From: Lasiosphaeria ovina
Taxonomy: Eukaryota; Ascomycota; Sordariomycetes; Sordariales; Lasiosphaeriaceae
DNA length: 64,000 bases
NCBI GenBank assembly: GCA_033439765.1
Contig: JAULSN010000006.1
Span: forward strand, 620,001-684,000
Direction of reading: 5' to 3'
A program made the position numbers and the translations under genes. The notes under the pieces are model-generated. The model was not told the origin of the DNA, did not search any database, and worked only from the letters and a program-made list of their open reading frames with translations. Positions 30,838-42,840 of the stretch are shown one piece after another (position 1 is the first letter of the stretch; each line of letters starts with the position of its first letter).

Positions 30838-31610
30838 TGGCTTTGAATATCTGCTGAGCATTTTTGCCGGTCTGCTTGTTTGCTGAAATCCAGCGAGGGT
30901 GTTTGTGTTTCATTTCGGGCCTAAATCGGTTCATAGAGCGAGCGATCTTTTATTGCTGTCGTTGAGGGTTTCCTTCTTCTCTTCAAGTAATATAACTAGG
31001 TAAGTAAGCTAGGGAGTTGGTAGGGTCTGCAAATACCAGCTGTTTTTTTACCCCTCCCCGCGAAGGGGCGAGTTCTTGAGGTGATATGGAGAAAAATATG
31101 TATTTTTGTCGAAGGAAGCCGAAATGGATCATGCCTTATGTGGTACGAATGTTGGGTGGGTTGATTCGCTGGCTGAATCAAGGATGAGATCTCTCTTCAA
31201 AATGTCTGAGTGAATTACGCAAGGTCGCCTTGCGCTATGAATCTGGGTACCTTACTCTCCGTATTTAGACTCGACTAGCCCCGCATGCGATGATGAGCTC
31301 ATGCCACCGAGTCCCACCTCACTGCTTGCTTTGACATATTTCGTCTCATCATCTATTTAAATGGTCACATAGGTAGCTTTGCTTGGCTCATACTATTTCC
31401 CAGGTGCTATTGATTGAATGCATGGCACGCAGAGCCGTCACATGCAATTTGCTCACAACGGCGCACACACTTGTTGCAAGGCAGCAGATTCACAAAACTC
31501 GATTGCGACCGCTAGATCCAGGGAGCTCCTGCTCGTCGTCGTCATCACCACAGCCACCGACATTTATTTCCCGCTCATTCTCAACCAAAACCATTGCAAG
31601 TCTCAGTACC
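30838..31610. other. Intergenic region, 3' of the regulator and 5' of the flavoprotein gene
   Basis: No separate gene. The last 190 bp, from an ATG at 31422, are open in frame with the downstream gene and may encode an N-terminal extension. Confidence 0.55.
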
Positions 31611-32471
31611 ATGGCCGCTGCTGATAATGCCTCGCACGTTCCAACGGCGGCTCCCTGGCGGGATCTCTTCGTGAAGCACCTCGCCACGATGCCCGTCGCG
31701 ACCTTTTCGCTGGCCACGCTCCACCACACCCCAGCGGCCGGCAGCTCCGGCGATGGCAGCACAGCAGCAGAAGCCGCTCCGCGCGTGCGCACATGCGTCT
31801 TCCGCGGCCTGTTCGGCAGCCTGCCGGCCAACGACCGCAACCCCGCGCAGCGCAACCCCGCCGTGTTCGAGTCGGAGCTGCCGGTGCTGACGACGGACGC
31901 GCGCATGGACAAGGTCGGCGAGATTCTTCTGGACGGCAGCGGCGGCGGCCAGGTGGAGGCGGTGTGGTGGGCCGAGGAGCCGGCCACGCAGTGGCGCGTG
32001 CGCGGCACCGCGTGGCTGCTGGGCCCGGACATTGACGGCGACGGCGACGGCGCGCGGGCGGCGCGCGAGGTGCTGCGCCGGCGGATGCGCCGCCGCAAAG
32101 ACAATGCCGAGGATAACGAATGGAGCTGGAGCCGCGAGGTCACGGCGCACTTTGGCAACCTGAGCCCGGTCATGCGCGGCTCGTTCCGGAACCCGCCGCC
32201 CGGCACGCCCGTCGCGGACCCCGCGACCCCCGTGGGCCCCGGGCTCGGGCTGGGCCAGACGGTCGACGACCTCGACGACCCCGTGGCCCGCGCGAACTTC
32301 CGCGTCGTCGTCATCGTGCCCACCGAGGTCGACCAGGCCGACCTGTCGGACCCGAAACGCGCCCGGCGCTGGCTCTACGTGTACCGTGGCGGCGCGTCGC
32401 ACAAGCCTAAGCCTGCGCTGCCCGGCGGCGAGGTCATTGGCGAGTGGGAGAAGGTCGAGGTGTGGCCTTAG
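31611..32471 (+). CDS. Pyridoxamine-5'-phosphate-oxidase-like, Alr4036-type FMN-binding protein (286 aa)
   Basis: Member of the PNPOx split-barrel flavoprotein superfamily, Alr4036 subgroup. It probably binds FMN, and the substrate is unknown. The opening APWRDLFVKHLATMPVATFSLAT is the typical start of the domain. RVRTCVFRGLFG supplies the conserved Arg and strand at the FMN site, followed by VFESELPVLTTDARMDKV, VEAVWWAEEPATQWRVRGTAWL and the C-terminal FRVVVIVPTEVDQADL/ARRWLYVYRGG block. The domain is complete and uninterrupted. ATG 31611 (accATGg) has the best context. An upstream in-frame ATG at 31422 would add 63 Arg/Ser-rich residues that look like a mitochondrial presequence. A Gly-rich insertion (DIDGDGDGARAA) is unusual. 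Confidence 0.83.
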   Translation: MAAADNASHVPTAAPWRDLFVKHLATMPVATFSLATLHHTPAAGSSGDGSTAAEAAPRVRTCVFRGLFGSLPANDRNPAQRNPAVFESELPVLTTDARMDKVGEILLDGSGGGQVEAVWWAEEPATQWRVRGTAWLLGPDIDGDGDGARAAREVLRRRMRRRKDNAEDNEWSWSREVTAHFGNLSPVMRGSFRNPPPGTPVADPATPVGPGLGLGQTVDDLDDPVARANFRVVVIVPTEVDQADLSDPKRARRWLYVYRGGASHKPKPALPGGEVIGEWEKVEVWP

Positions 32472-35234
32472 AAGGCACTCGGTAATTGATTAATTAAAGC
32501 TGCTATTTGTTGTGAAAAGCAGGGCGGATAAGCGGTCATAAAGAGATACTGATACTTAAATACTTTATAGCTAGGTAACGTTAGGTTCTGTGAATATGGC
32601 AGTGACTAAGGTACCTGCCCTACTAGTTCTGCTACCTTGACTCAACGTACCTGCTGCCATACATTATAGAGACTAGAGATACACTTTTGGTTGGCAATCA
32701 AACTGGGTTATGAAACGTAAAGATTTGCACCGGCTTCAATACTAGCAAGGCTTGGAGTACCGGAGTGGAACTAATTGAATTACTTCCCAGCATCTTGGAA
32801 TAAAAACGGCACGTCGCCTCGTTCAAAGGTTCATAGTCGGAAATAACTCCAGCCATCATTAATCTAGTCATTCGCAGACTGCTGGGGAGCTATTTAGTTA
32901 CAATGCCTAGTTATACACCTGATAACCAATGATGGTTACCTTATTCAGTACAGAGCATGGCTGCCAATCAAAGATGAACGCTTGCCGTTACGGTTCGAGA
33001 GGCATGAAACAAACAGGGCCGATGTGCCGGAGTTACCGGCCCGGAGGCAGCCGCCTTCCCACCTTGGTTGCGAAACTTTCCAGGGTCGATTTTCTTCTTT
33101 TCTTTTCCTAAACGGGTACGCCATCACAACAACACACGGAAGCGTTCTACATTTTGGATGCGTGAAGTAATTAGAACTAGCCCGCTACGTCTCTTGGCGG
33201 CCAGGGCCTATACACTTGCCAGGGGGGGGGGGGCGACGGGGGAGAGGAAGACACCGGTCGAGCAATGAGAATCTCGGTGAGCAGTAAAACTCTGCTCTAT
33301 CTCTTGGCAACATCCATCTCCCGTTCGGGAGGCGTCAACATAGCCTTTTGGGCTTGGAAGCTGCCGGTGCACAGAAGCAGGGGTAGTTAATCTAAGAGGT
33401 GCAGTGGCCAACGGCTAACCCAGCATGATCAAGGTCGGTTATCAACTCGGTTCGCTCCCCTGATTACATTGGTACGCTCGTATCTCGCTTCGGCGTGTAG
33501 GAGAGGGGGGCCTCGCTTGCTGCGTTGAATATCTACCTAGGTATGTACCTGTGTGACTAGGTTTGTAACGGTGGGCCGTTACGCCAGCAGACAAAACAGA
33601 TACCTGTTGCCTGGTACTCTGGGCAACAGCAACTATACCAACCCCCACGACAAGGTTGTCGAGCTGGTGGACAAGTAAAAACGCACGCGCTCACGAGAGA
33701 AGAAACAGATGGTGGCCCAAGATTGATCTTTAGACATGGACTTGAATGCTTTGCAGGCAGGCTTGCCAGGAATTTGCTGCACCGTTACCGAGGTATAATC
33801 ATACGACGGTTGTGTGTTTTGTTGTCGGCCGGCCGGCGAAGATCAATCATGTCGCATTCATGTAATGTAATCAATTGCGAGTCCCGAGTCTGGTTATAGC
33901 TCTTGTAGGCTCGTGAGGAAGGAAGGTATGTCGACGAAAAGATCTGACGAGGGAACTGCTTTTCGTACAATGATCATGTTCACAGATGTGCGCCTGTGCC
34001 GTGTGTTCTCGGCACAGGCTCACGGGCCGCTCTGCTTGACTATATCTTCTTTGGAATAACAATGTCGCCCAAGGCCAGCTCACCTCCAATTACGTCTCCA
34101 GCGTATGCGCCAATGGAAATGTTGTTTGTCCCGGCATCTGGTGGGGGGCGAAGCTACCAATAGCTAGGTAGACAATGGAAGGATGCTATCTGTTATGAAA
34201 GTCAGTAGACGCCTTTGGTTCGTATGCGGCTGGACCCGTAAATAATAAGTTCCCATGTGTGAGCACAGGCGTAATCAAGGATCGGTTGTTGAGTTTTGAT
34301 CAAGAGCAACCAATCGAAATGAGGTGTGGAAACGCTCGGCTGAAGACCTCCGTCAAGCTAGCCTCTTTGTCACAGTAATCATGATAAAATACATCTTATA
34401 ATTAATCATATCCAGTATAATTAGGTCTAAAGCCTTGCTCGCCAGAGTCCCGGAAGCGCCGCACAGGCGACATGAGTAAGGTCGACAGGCACTATGCTCC
34501 TAGTCAGGGCGGCTATTCTCAAAACCGCAACCAATTCGTGTTTTTGAAGCCCCCAGAGCAGATGAAACGGCTGGGGATAGCTAATCTTGGAGCAAAAATG
34601 AACAGACCCGGGAGCCCTAGGTAGTCTAGTGCTGACAGACCCAACCTGGAAACCTTCCTCGTGGTGGCACAACTAGGGTCCCAAGTGCAGTCTAGACACT
34701 ATTTCTTTCTGGTGGCTGTAGCTGGATTATGTCAACCGTTCATTAATTAGTCGGTGCATTTTTAAGACCAATCAATGATTATCCTCCCTGCTATATTGAT
34801 GCCCCAAACGAGAGGCATTGCCAAGAGAGACACGGACGGGGGTTTTGGCCGAACGCGGCCGAAGATGGGGCTTACTGAGCGGCGTGTTGTGTTCTTTTCC
34901 ATTGCTGACGTACCTGTCTGGGAGCGCCCATAGACACAGCTTAGTATAGGCACAGCTCAGTTCGCAAAACCATTCTAATCATGTTTTTTCAATGGGCAAA
35001 TGAGACGCCGAGTCTCTTGTTGTTGTTGCAACCTCGACGATCCTGCCCCGGTACCCAGTTGAGACCTTGCGGTTTTGGGCAGCACACTTTGCCTTTTTTT
35101 CATTTCAGCCGACCGCATGAGATCATTCTTCCGTCCAGACAGCCGAGTATGCAGCGCAACCACGACGAGGTTCCGGGATAAGAGACAGGAGACAGGCTTG
35201 AGGTTGAGGTCAGTGGTGTCTCCAAATATCTAAT
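32472..35234. other. Gene-poor intergenic stretch (2.8 kb)
   Basis: No intact gene is visible. One short coding-like piece lies on the minus strand between about 34152 and the TAG at 34040-34042 (AYAGDVIGGELALGDIVIP). A G run is at about 33221-33232. The last 250 bp resemble the region 5' of the KP4-like gene at 37801. Confidence 0.5.
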
Positions 35235-35241
35235 TATAAAA
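35235..35241 (+). promoter_or_regulatory. TATA box of the broken KP4-like gene
   Basis: TATAAAA, 130 bp upstream of the ATG at 35365. The paralogue has the same motif at nearly the same distance (132 bp), with related sequence around it, which supports its being a real promoter element. Confidence 0.6.
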
Positions 35242-35364
35242 GGAAGACCAGTTCCCACGACAGGGACAACCAAATATCGAGCACACCACGCACACATCCA
35301 TCTCCACCTTCAACAACAGACAACAGACAACAACACCGATTCCACACCCATGCCCACCTACACA

Positions 35365-35775
35365 ATGATGCTCACCACCTTCTCGAAACTGTGTCTCTAG
35401 GCCGCTCTCGCCAGTATCACTGGAGTCAACGGCTTGGGAATCAACTGCCAGGGCAGTTCGCGGTGCATATCCGCCGGACCGGCCGCCAGCCTTGCCGGCG
35501 TGCTCCAGGGTCTCAACGACAACACGCAGTTCCCGCCCGGCGTCCAGCTTGCCTGCGTCACTGGCAGCCTCTGCGCCTTCACGCAGAACCTGCCGGCTGG
35601 GGTGTGGCTCACTGGTGCCGAAATCAAGAACCTTGCCCAGCAAATCGTCAACCATGGCTGCAAGAAGTGCGGGAGCGCGCCGTCCGCGCAAAACGAAGTC
35701 TCCAGAGGAGAACTCACGTTCAACTTCGTCAACGGCGTGTGGGCAAACGGGGACACCCTCTGCCCGGGCATCTAA
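35365..35775 (+). pseudogene. KP4-like secreted protein gene, disrupted copy
   Basis: Paralogue of the gene at 37801-38202, similar along its whole length to the KP4 killer-protein family. The frame from ATG 35365 (an earlier in-frame ATG is at 35350) meets TAG at 35398-35400, inside what should be the signal peptide, where the paralogue has Trp. The frame then stays open to TAA 35773-35775 and keeps the family layout (LGINC near the start, HGCKKCGS, GELTFNF). Seven of the eight cysteines of the intact copy are present. The seventh of eight is replaced by Trp. Loss of the secretion signal and of a disulfide residue argue that it is non-functional, unless translation starts internally or the stop is a sequencing error. 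Confidence 0.78.
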
Positions 35776-37668
35776 TTTAGTGGGGATGGGGATGGGAAGC
35801 CGGACTGGGCGGGCAGGGTCTGATGCACTCGTGAACAACATACTGAGCAGGGGCAACAATAAAGATGTCAGGGCCTGGTAAACGTTTGGCGATGAAACCT
35901 CTGCTCCAGCACTCTCTTATTATTTTCTAGAAATCACCAATCTTTACACCCTATTTCTGAGCCTATGGCTCCCCCTGTGTTGTGGTCTTTTCCCTCTGCC
36001 TCAGTTCAAGTGCCTGTGAGTGACTATTAATTAATTAGTCTAACATTGCGGTGGTAAGGTTCGTGATTCGGCGGGTAATATGACTCTATCGGAGTATTGC
36101 CGTTCAAATTGTTTGACTCTTTGCTGTACCGCGGCAAATACTTAATTAAATTCATTTTAGTATTCACGTATTGGTAGATCTAATTGTATTAGGAGGCGCT
36201 CTCAAAGTAAACAAAAGAAAATATGCCAAAGAATTTACGTAAGGGAATTGATCGGGCCACTCACCCTCTCGTTATGTTAACCCAAACCCACCAATCCACA
36301 ATAGCAGCTATCATAGTGAGTGCCGCTTTTTAGCAGTAAAATTAGTACTTTATAACGCGGACTCTCATATATGGATTCCTGCCTACGACAACCCAATACA
36401 TGTGTTCCGAGGAATCCCCTTACATAGTTGCCTACTTCTGCCTTATAGTGACGAGACAGCTCTCTACTCAAGCAGCAATTCCTTACTGGGCCCAAGCTGA
36501 CCAAGCCCAAAGTGAGCCTGAGAAGAGCACTATCGATAATGTAATGCCATGATAGCACGGGTACTTGGAATTTTCCCATCCGGAAATAAAAATAATCATG
36601 ATAGATGTCTGCTGGTCTGACCGCGGGACGACCAAGCACCTCCGGGCAAGGATGCCGCATGCATAGGTACCTTAGTGTTCCTACCCTGACTGCGAGAGTC
36701 CTAAGATGCTTTTCATCTTAACAAGTTAACAGACGCAGCTCCTAAGTTGACCAACAACCTCCCATGCCGCAGGACATGTATGGATTTATATTGCACAGGT
36801 TGGCTAGGAGGTTTGCCGCTGTCCCGCTGCAGCCTGTCCCCAAGATTTCAATATTAATTACCTCCCTTTCCATCTCAGAACTCGATAGTAAAGAGAGAAA
36901 AAATACCACCCCATCTGATCTCGTGACTGATTAGCACAATGCTCTTTCCTCTCAGATTGACGTTGCTGCTGACGAGTTATGAATAAAACTCGAACCCCTC
37001 AGCGGATGAGGCCGGCACGTCCCATCAGTGATGGAAATCCATGTGTTGTTTAGGCAGTAGATAGGTGCTCTGCAGGCTTTGTGTAACCACTGGGCGGGTA
37101 ATCGGCCTTGTGTGAACGTGTGTTGTCGGCCGACGTTCATGTCGTCAAAGTCTCATTCTTGTGTGAATTACTCGGTTTGCTTCCCCCATGAGGAAAGCGT
37201 CCGTATATCCGGCAAAACCCCGAAGGGGACATTGGTCGGGTGACTGTGGTCCCTTGGTGTGTTTTGCAGACAGGGATCGGAAACAATGCAAACAAATACA
37301 AATAAGAGCTACTATTTGAGTTGTTTTAGTTCTATCTGCTCTAGTTATTTGCATTGTTTTGATCCCTGTGATCGCAGACGCCCGCTAGAATCGTGGGCAC
37401 TTGGGCATTAGAGGCCGCTCTGGTCATCTCTAGACTCGAACGGGCGAGCGAAGCGGCGAGGATTTGGTTGTTGTCGCTTGGCGCCCTAGAATCAACAATC
37501 AAATCCACCTTTTGAGCTCTCGTGCCATACGGTCTGGGCAGTGTTGCTTTGTTTGGTAGACTTAAGGCAGCCAGGCATAGAGGGTCTCTGAAGCACATCA
37601 CAACTCGACAAGGCGTTTAGAGAACAAGGGGACAGGCTCGGGGTCAGTGGTCATTACCTCTAGTCGAA
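35776..37668. other. Spacer between the two KP4-like copies
   Basis: No gene is supported. Segments at about 36441-36540 and 36726-36785 have diverged relatives beyond the second copy (about 39636-39705 and 38949-39010). The part at about 37500-37660 resembles sequence 5' of the first copy. The spacer is therefore part of a duplicated segment. Confidence 0.55.
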
Positions 37669-37675
37669 TATAAAA
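37669..37675 (+). promoter_or_regulatory. TATA box of the intact KP4-like gene
   Basis: TATAAAA, 132 bp upstream of the ATG at 37801. It matches in position and flanking sequence the element upstream of the broken copy. Confidence 0.65.
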
Positions 37676-37800
37676 GATGGACCGATTCGCATGATAGGGA
37701 CGACTGGAAATCGAGCACACACACCTCACACACATCAAGCCTCATCTCCAGCTACAACAACAACCAACAACAACCAACAAAACAAGCACCAACAGCAACA

Positions 37801-38202
37801 ATGTTCGCCAAATTCTCGCAACTGGGTCTCTGGGCCGCTATTCTCAGCCTCGCTGGAGTCAACGCCCTGGGAATCAACTGCCTGGGCAGCTCTCAGTGCG
37901 GGAGCGGAAAGTCTGCGGATCTTCAAGCCGTGCTCGAGACTCTGCCCGACGAACAGGTGTTTCTCGACGACGTGCAGATTGCCTGCGTCTTCGGGGGTGT
38001 TTGTGCCTTTCTACAGAACATACCCGCCGGGGAAGGAGTCACGGGCGCCCAGATCAAGTCGCTCGGCCAACAGATTGTCGACCACGGCTGCCAGAGCTGC
38101 GGGAGCGTGCCGTTCCAGAACAACGACGTGTCCGAGGGCGAGCTCACCTTCAACTTCTCCAACACCGTCTGCGGCGACGGCGACCTCATTTGCCCGACCT
38201 AA
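37801..38202 (+). CDS. KP4-like killer-protein family secreted protein (133 aa)
   Basis: Small secreted Cys-rich protein of the KP4 family. The founding member is an antifungal killer protein from a Ustilago virus, and chromosomal homologues occur in many ascomycetes. The role here is unproven and could be antagonism of other fungi or a host-associated function. A hydrophobic signal peptide of about 22 residues (LGLWAAILSLAGVNA) is followed by the mature start LGINC. Eight cysteines are present, all in the mature part. The family blocks CAFLQNIPAG, IKSLGQQIVDHGC and CGSVP, and the terminal GELTFNF, are in order. It is a single exon with a good TATA box. The disrupted paralogue lies 2.4 kb upstream in the same orientation. 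Confidence 0.85.
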   Translation: MFAKFSQLGLWAAILSLAGVNALGINCLGSSQCGSGKSADLQAVLETLPDEQVFLDDVQIACVFGGVCAFLQNIPAGEGVTGAQIKSLGQQIVDHGCQSCGSVPFQNNDVSEGELTFNFSNTVCGDGDLICPT

Positions 38203-41200
38203 TTGGGGGGGATTGAAGCCAGAGCGGGCTCTTTCTCGGCTGGGCACATGGTCAATGGACGCGCTGGAGAGTGCCGACGTGTGTTCAAGGTCTTCGTAGC
38301 TCGGGGGAGGGGAGGGGATTTATTAGCGAGTGGGAGAGGGTGGAGGAGGTATGGCTATGGCTGCTAGTCTAGTAGATTACATTACTTCCAAGTTCCCACT
38401 TCCCACGCCAGTATGTATCGAAATGAAAATGGCAAGTCGCCGTCATGACAAATCTAGACTAGAGCAAAAGTTCCCATATAAAGTGACTCATTAGTGATGT
38501 CCACTGGTGCGAGAGAAGTGGTTGCAAAAGAGTGGAGGGCCTAAGCCCGGCTGCCCGTTGCAAGGCATTATTTCCGACGTCTCTAAAAAGCAATTCAAAG
38601 GTTGGTGGCCACTGATAAGTAATCAGCGGGTGGGCTACTTGCTGTAGAAGAACCGTCTCTTAATTACTCTACTTCCATCTCCAACCCAACTCGTTTTGCT
38701 TTTCCGGCTCGGGTAACAGGGAACAAACAGTGTCAAGGTCTAGCTCACCCGTCGAAAAGCCACCGCCTCAGCTTTCGGCCACATGACAGAATCAATCTGG
38801 TAGTTAACACCCCTCGTGTATTTATTTAGCCACGAGACGACGATTCAACGACGGCTGTCGGCAAGAATCCCACGTTAACCTTTTCACCTGGCACCCCGAT
38901 TGCGAAAATTCCCAAAGACTTCTTTCTTTTGAACGATCAACAGATATGTCATCTCAACAGACACAGCCCCTACAGTTGAATGATCGACAAGGGGAGCTCC
39001 CACGCCGCAGGATATGCCGAGGGTTGGAGCATATTCCTCGGTATACCAGACTGGGTTTGAAACAAGGACCGACCACGAAGTCGACCACCTGACTTTTCAG
39101 TGGTGTTCTGAGTGATTCAACTGCTGCAAAGTATCTACCCAGGCGATCAACTCGATCAAGGGTCAAACAGGTGCTTGTTGGTGAATTAAATACCCGAAGA
39201 ATGCCCTAGACAAAGGTAAGCACGCCATGCGATATAGAGAATATTATGAGCCATATATATGTACACTTACGCATATGCACTTGGCGGGCACCGGCGTTGG
39301 GACTATCAAGCTCTGAGAAATCGATGCTTATTCATAGGTAGGTAGGTGCCCAGAGCCAGAGTATTCAAGTGCAACCCTGCACACATAAAAGGTAACAAGG
39401 TAATTATTTCTTAATCAGATCCTTTTAGTGTATGCATGACACTAGATATCATCCATACCTAATTATCTCCTCCTTGGCGGTCTGACACCGTGCAAGTTCA
39501 CTCCTTATCAGAGTCGAAAATTAAACAAGAGCAATGTACGGATACTACGGTGCGGATAGACGTTTTGGCGGTCTGAGTAGACTCGCCCTCAAACAAATGT
39601 AAGAAGACCTCATGCTTCCACCTCGTTTTGGCGAGGAGACAGCTCTCCATTCAAGCAGTAATCCGCTCACTGAGCCCTCGCTAAATGTAAACTCAGAGTG
39701 AGGCTGTGGCTTGATGGTGGCTGAGGTCATGAGGTGTTGGGTGTGGATGTCAATATGTCGATCACTGCACTGTGAGCTAATCTTAGCTGACCAAATCTCG
39801 CCAATAATATTGAACGATAATCTGAGAGTGTTCATCAAATTAACTAGAGCCTCCGGGTGGATTTGGCTGCGCCGCCAATATATTGGCAGCGGCAAGCCCA
39901 CCACAGACCACCAATACGATGTGCAGTAGGTTTGGCGCGGGACGAAAAAAGCCCTTTGCCTTGGACGCGGCTTTCGTCCAATATCATCGCTCTTACTTTG
40001 CTGACTGTGGCTTTCCGGCTGTGCTAAAGCAGCTAAACTGGGGCAATAGTTTAAGTAGGTAGCATATAGCGTGGCCCACACCACCGGGACGTTTATTAGT
40101 ACGCACATCATATACCCTAACACACACACACATCCTGCAAGGCATGGGTGACCTGGGCATTGCTAAAAGAGGTGGGAGCGGAGAGTTGGTCGACGTATAG
40201 TACATAATTGCAGTACATATATATGGTCTGGTGATGGCGCCAGTCTATTGGAATCCGCCCTCCACTCAGCTTCTTCCCGGGCGCAATGCCACAGTCGATA
40301 AACCTGCACGTCAGAAGGCGGCAAGTTCGCGGCACGGCTAGCTGAGTTTTTGACGTATGGTATGCTAGAGCGACACCTAAACGCCGATGGGCAATTGGCT
40401 TTCGCATCACTGGATCAAAGTGGAACAGAGATGGGCGGGAGGGACGCAACGCTCGACCCGCAAAAGACGGGGTCGGTGGTGAGAGCGTGTGTGTGTCCGT
40501 GCCCGCCCACCAGCCGATCCGCCTTTGCCTTCGGTCAGGAATTTCAGCAGGTCAGAAAACCGAGTCATGCAAGTCGTGCTCTGCTGTCAGGTGCTAAACG
40601 GCCAGAGCCGTTTGTTGAGAGAACAGACTACTTAGTCTCTGCCTGATGTCGTATCTTTGAGCGCTGGATTAAAGCTCGGGTATCCGTGTCCCGGGATGAT
40701 ATCGTTCGGAAGAACGAAGCGCACGTTCAGACGTCCATCACAATTCAAAAGGCGGTATCCTATCGCCCGCGAGGAGATAACGGTGGCGGGGCGGCAGGCA
40801 ACTCGCAGTCAGCGACCGCCGACCACCGAGGCTAGGCTTGGCAAAGAATGGTGGGGGTACGTTGTCTGTGCGTGGGGTGGGCCTCTTTGACGGAGTCGCT
40901 GCCCCAAAAAAATTGCCGTGAAATGCTCAATGTTGGAGACACGCGACCATACCAATGTGTTTCGTTGACTACTCTTCGCCTCGCCGCCATGATGAGACAC
41001 GGCAAAACAAAATACGAATAGTTGTGAGGCAGATTCGAGCCCCGAGCCCCGAGCCCCCGAGCCCACTGCTTTGCCAACATCGACTATTTACATGAAACCT
41101 GAGCTGTTGTTGGTGGCTTGAGGGGCCGAGTTTTGCACCCCACTGAGCTTGGCCAGGATTGTATAAAGTGGCGTACCTAGCTGAATACTCCACCCTGCTG

Positions 41201-42805
41201 CTTCTCTAAGGCGATTAGGCGCAGAACAGCAAATCGGGTAGGCAATAATGTAGCGTATCCTATACGCAATTGTCGGCCGTTGTTCCTGATGTTCCTGATC
41301 ACATGGTGGCACGTACTCCGTACCGTACTATGCAGTGCTTGTTGCTAGGAAAGTTCTCGCCTCGGTATTTTTGTATCGGGACGGACACTTGGCTGTTTGG
41401 TGGTGCCGGGTACCTCCACTTGGGTACCGACCTACTCAGTACGCGTAGATGGCGGGGACGCCACTGAGAGCACAGACAGGCGTTCGCGTCCTCGGTTCAT
41501 CCCTCACTCCCGTGATTCCAAACTACGTCTCCAAGACTCCAACAGCAGAGTAAACCTAACATCCGATGGTGCGTCCGAGTCTCGATATGGACCCGAGAGG
41601 GCAAGACGTTGAAGCGTGATCAATACTCGATCAGTATGGTACTGTACCATCGGCCGCGTGGTAGTCGCGACGAGCACCTACCTCACTTGGGAAGGCCCCA
41701 ACCCTATATCTACACGTGTAGTGTAAATGATGAGCACCGGGGGGTTCACCCAGACCACTTACTACTATCGGAATTATCGATGGGACACCAGCCGCCCCCC
41801 ACGCTTCATCGAAGAAGGAAGCTCCCAGGCTCGTGCTGTCGTCGCACCAAAGAATGCCAGGGTCGTTCCATGTTGTTGTTTGTAACATTGTCTCGCCCGG
41901 GCTGGCTCATCGCCCTCACTCACAATTTAAACCACGGCCAAACACGCTACTACTGTTAAAACACACACGTGCATGCTCAGTATGAGTGAGCCGTCCCACT
42001 CCCGCCGACGCCGCCGACGCCGCCGACGCCGTTGGGAAGTGCCCGTCGGTCGTGAGGAGCTCTGATCCCTGTCTGCCACGACTTTGGCCGGAAATGAGAT
42101 CGAGGCCAAAAAAGCGTCTTGCAGGCTTGCCCGTCTCCACCAACAAAAGCGATGGGCCGGGGAGCGAGGCAATAAAGCAAAGTCAGTACCGTCCTTATCT
42201 CACTGTTGGCTCGAGTGAGTCGAGTCGATCGGGGGCACGGAAACGCAGACATTGAGTACTGCCCGTATGACACTAGTGTACGCGCCACACTGCTCTTGCG
42301 TTTGTCGTCGGAGAGCAGAGGCACATCCATCAGTGGCACTGACCACACGCAGTCAGTCGCTTCACCGCATTTGCCTGTGCAGCGTATCACAAGCGCTGCC
42401 TTCCTTGTGCTTGGCTCACGAGTCGGTCGGGGTCGGGGACCTACCCACCCCCCAGAAACACCGATCCTGGACCCCGCTGTTTGGAGCGCCAGAACCGGGA
42501 CTCGACGCAAAGTGGATGGGAGGGAAGTAGAAAGGGGGGGGGGTGGGAGGTTGTGTAAACCCGCATGGGCCGGACTCGCTACCAGCCGTCAGTCATGTCG
42601 AGCAATCAGCAGCAAGTAGGCCAACCAACCACTCAGCAGAGATCCCCAGCCCTGGGCACTCGGACTGGGGACTTGGGACTTGGGGACGTGCCACCTCAGC
42701 CGGGCTGATGGACGCCCATCATCGTCTGTGTTGCCCAACTGGGGTGTGGCACGCGGGATGCGGCGACGGGCTACCTACGTATTGGATTCGGGGAGCAGCA
42801 GCTGA

Positions 42806-42840
<35 letters not shown>

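Noticed and set aside
31490..32402. Long minus-strand frames opposite the Alr4036-like gene
   Set aside because: High GC suppresses stops. The plus strand carries a complete recognised domain.
36960..37060. Possible tRNA on the minus strand (ggttcgagtttt B-box-like)
   Set aside because: No matching A box, acceptor stem or anticodon arm could be folded.
39545..40129. Minus-strand frame of 194 codons
   Set aside because: No domain, atypical composition, and overlap with sequence that looks like duplicated non-coding flank of the KP4-like genes.
41977..42510. Minus-strand frame of 177 codons
   Set aside because: Ends in a simple gccgacgcc tandem and shows no conserved motif. Likely chance.
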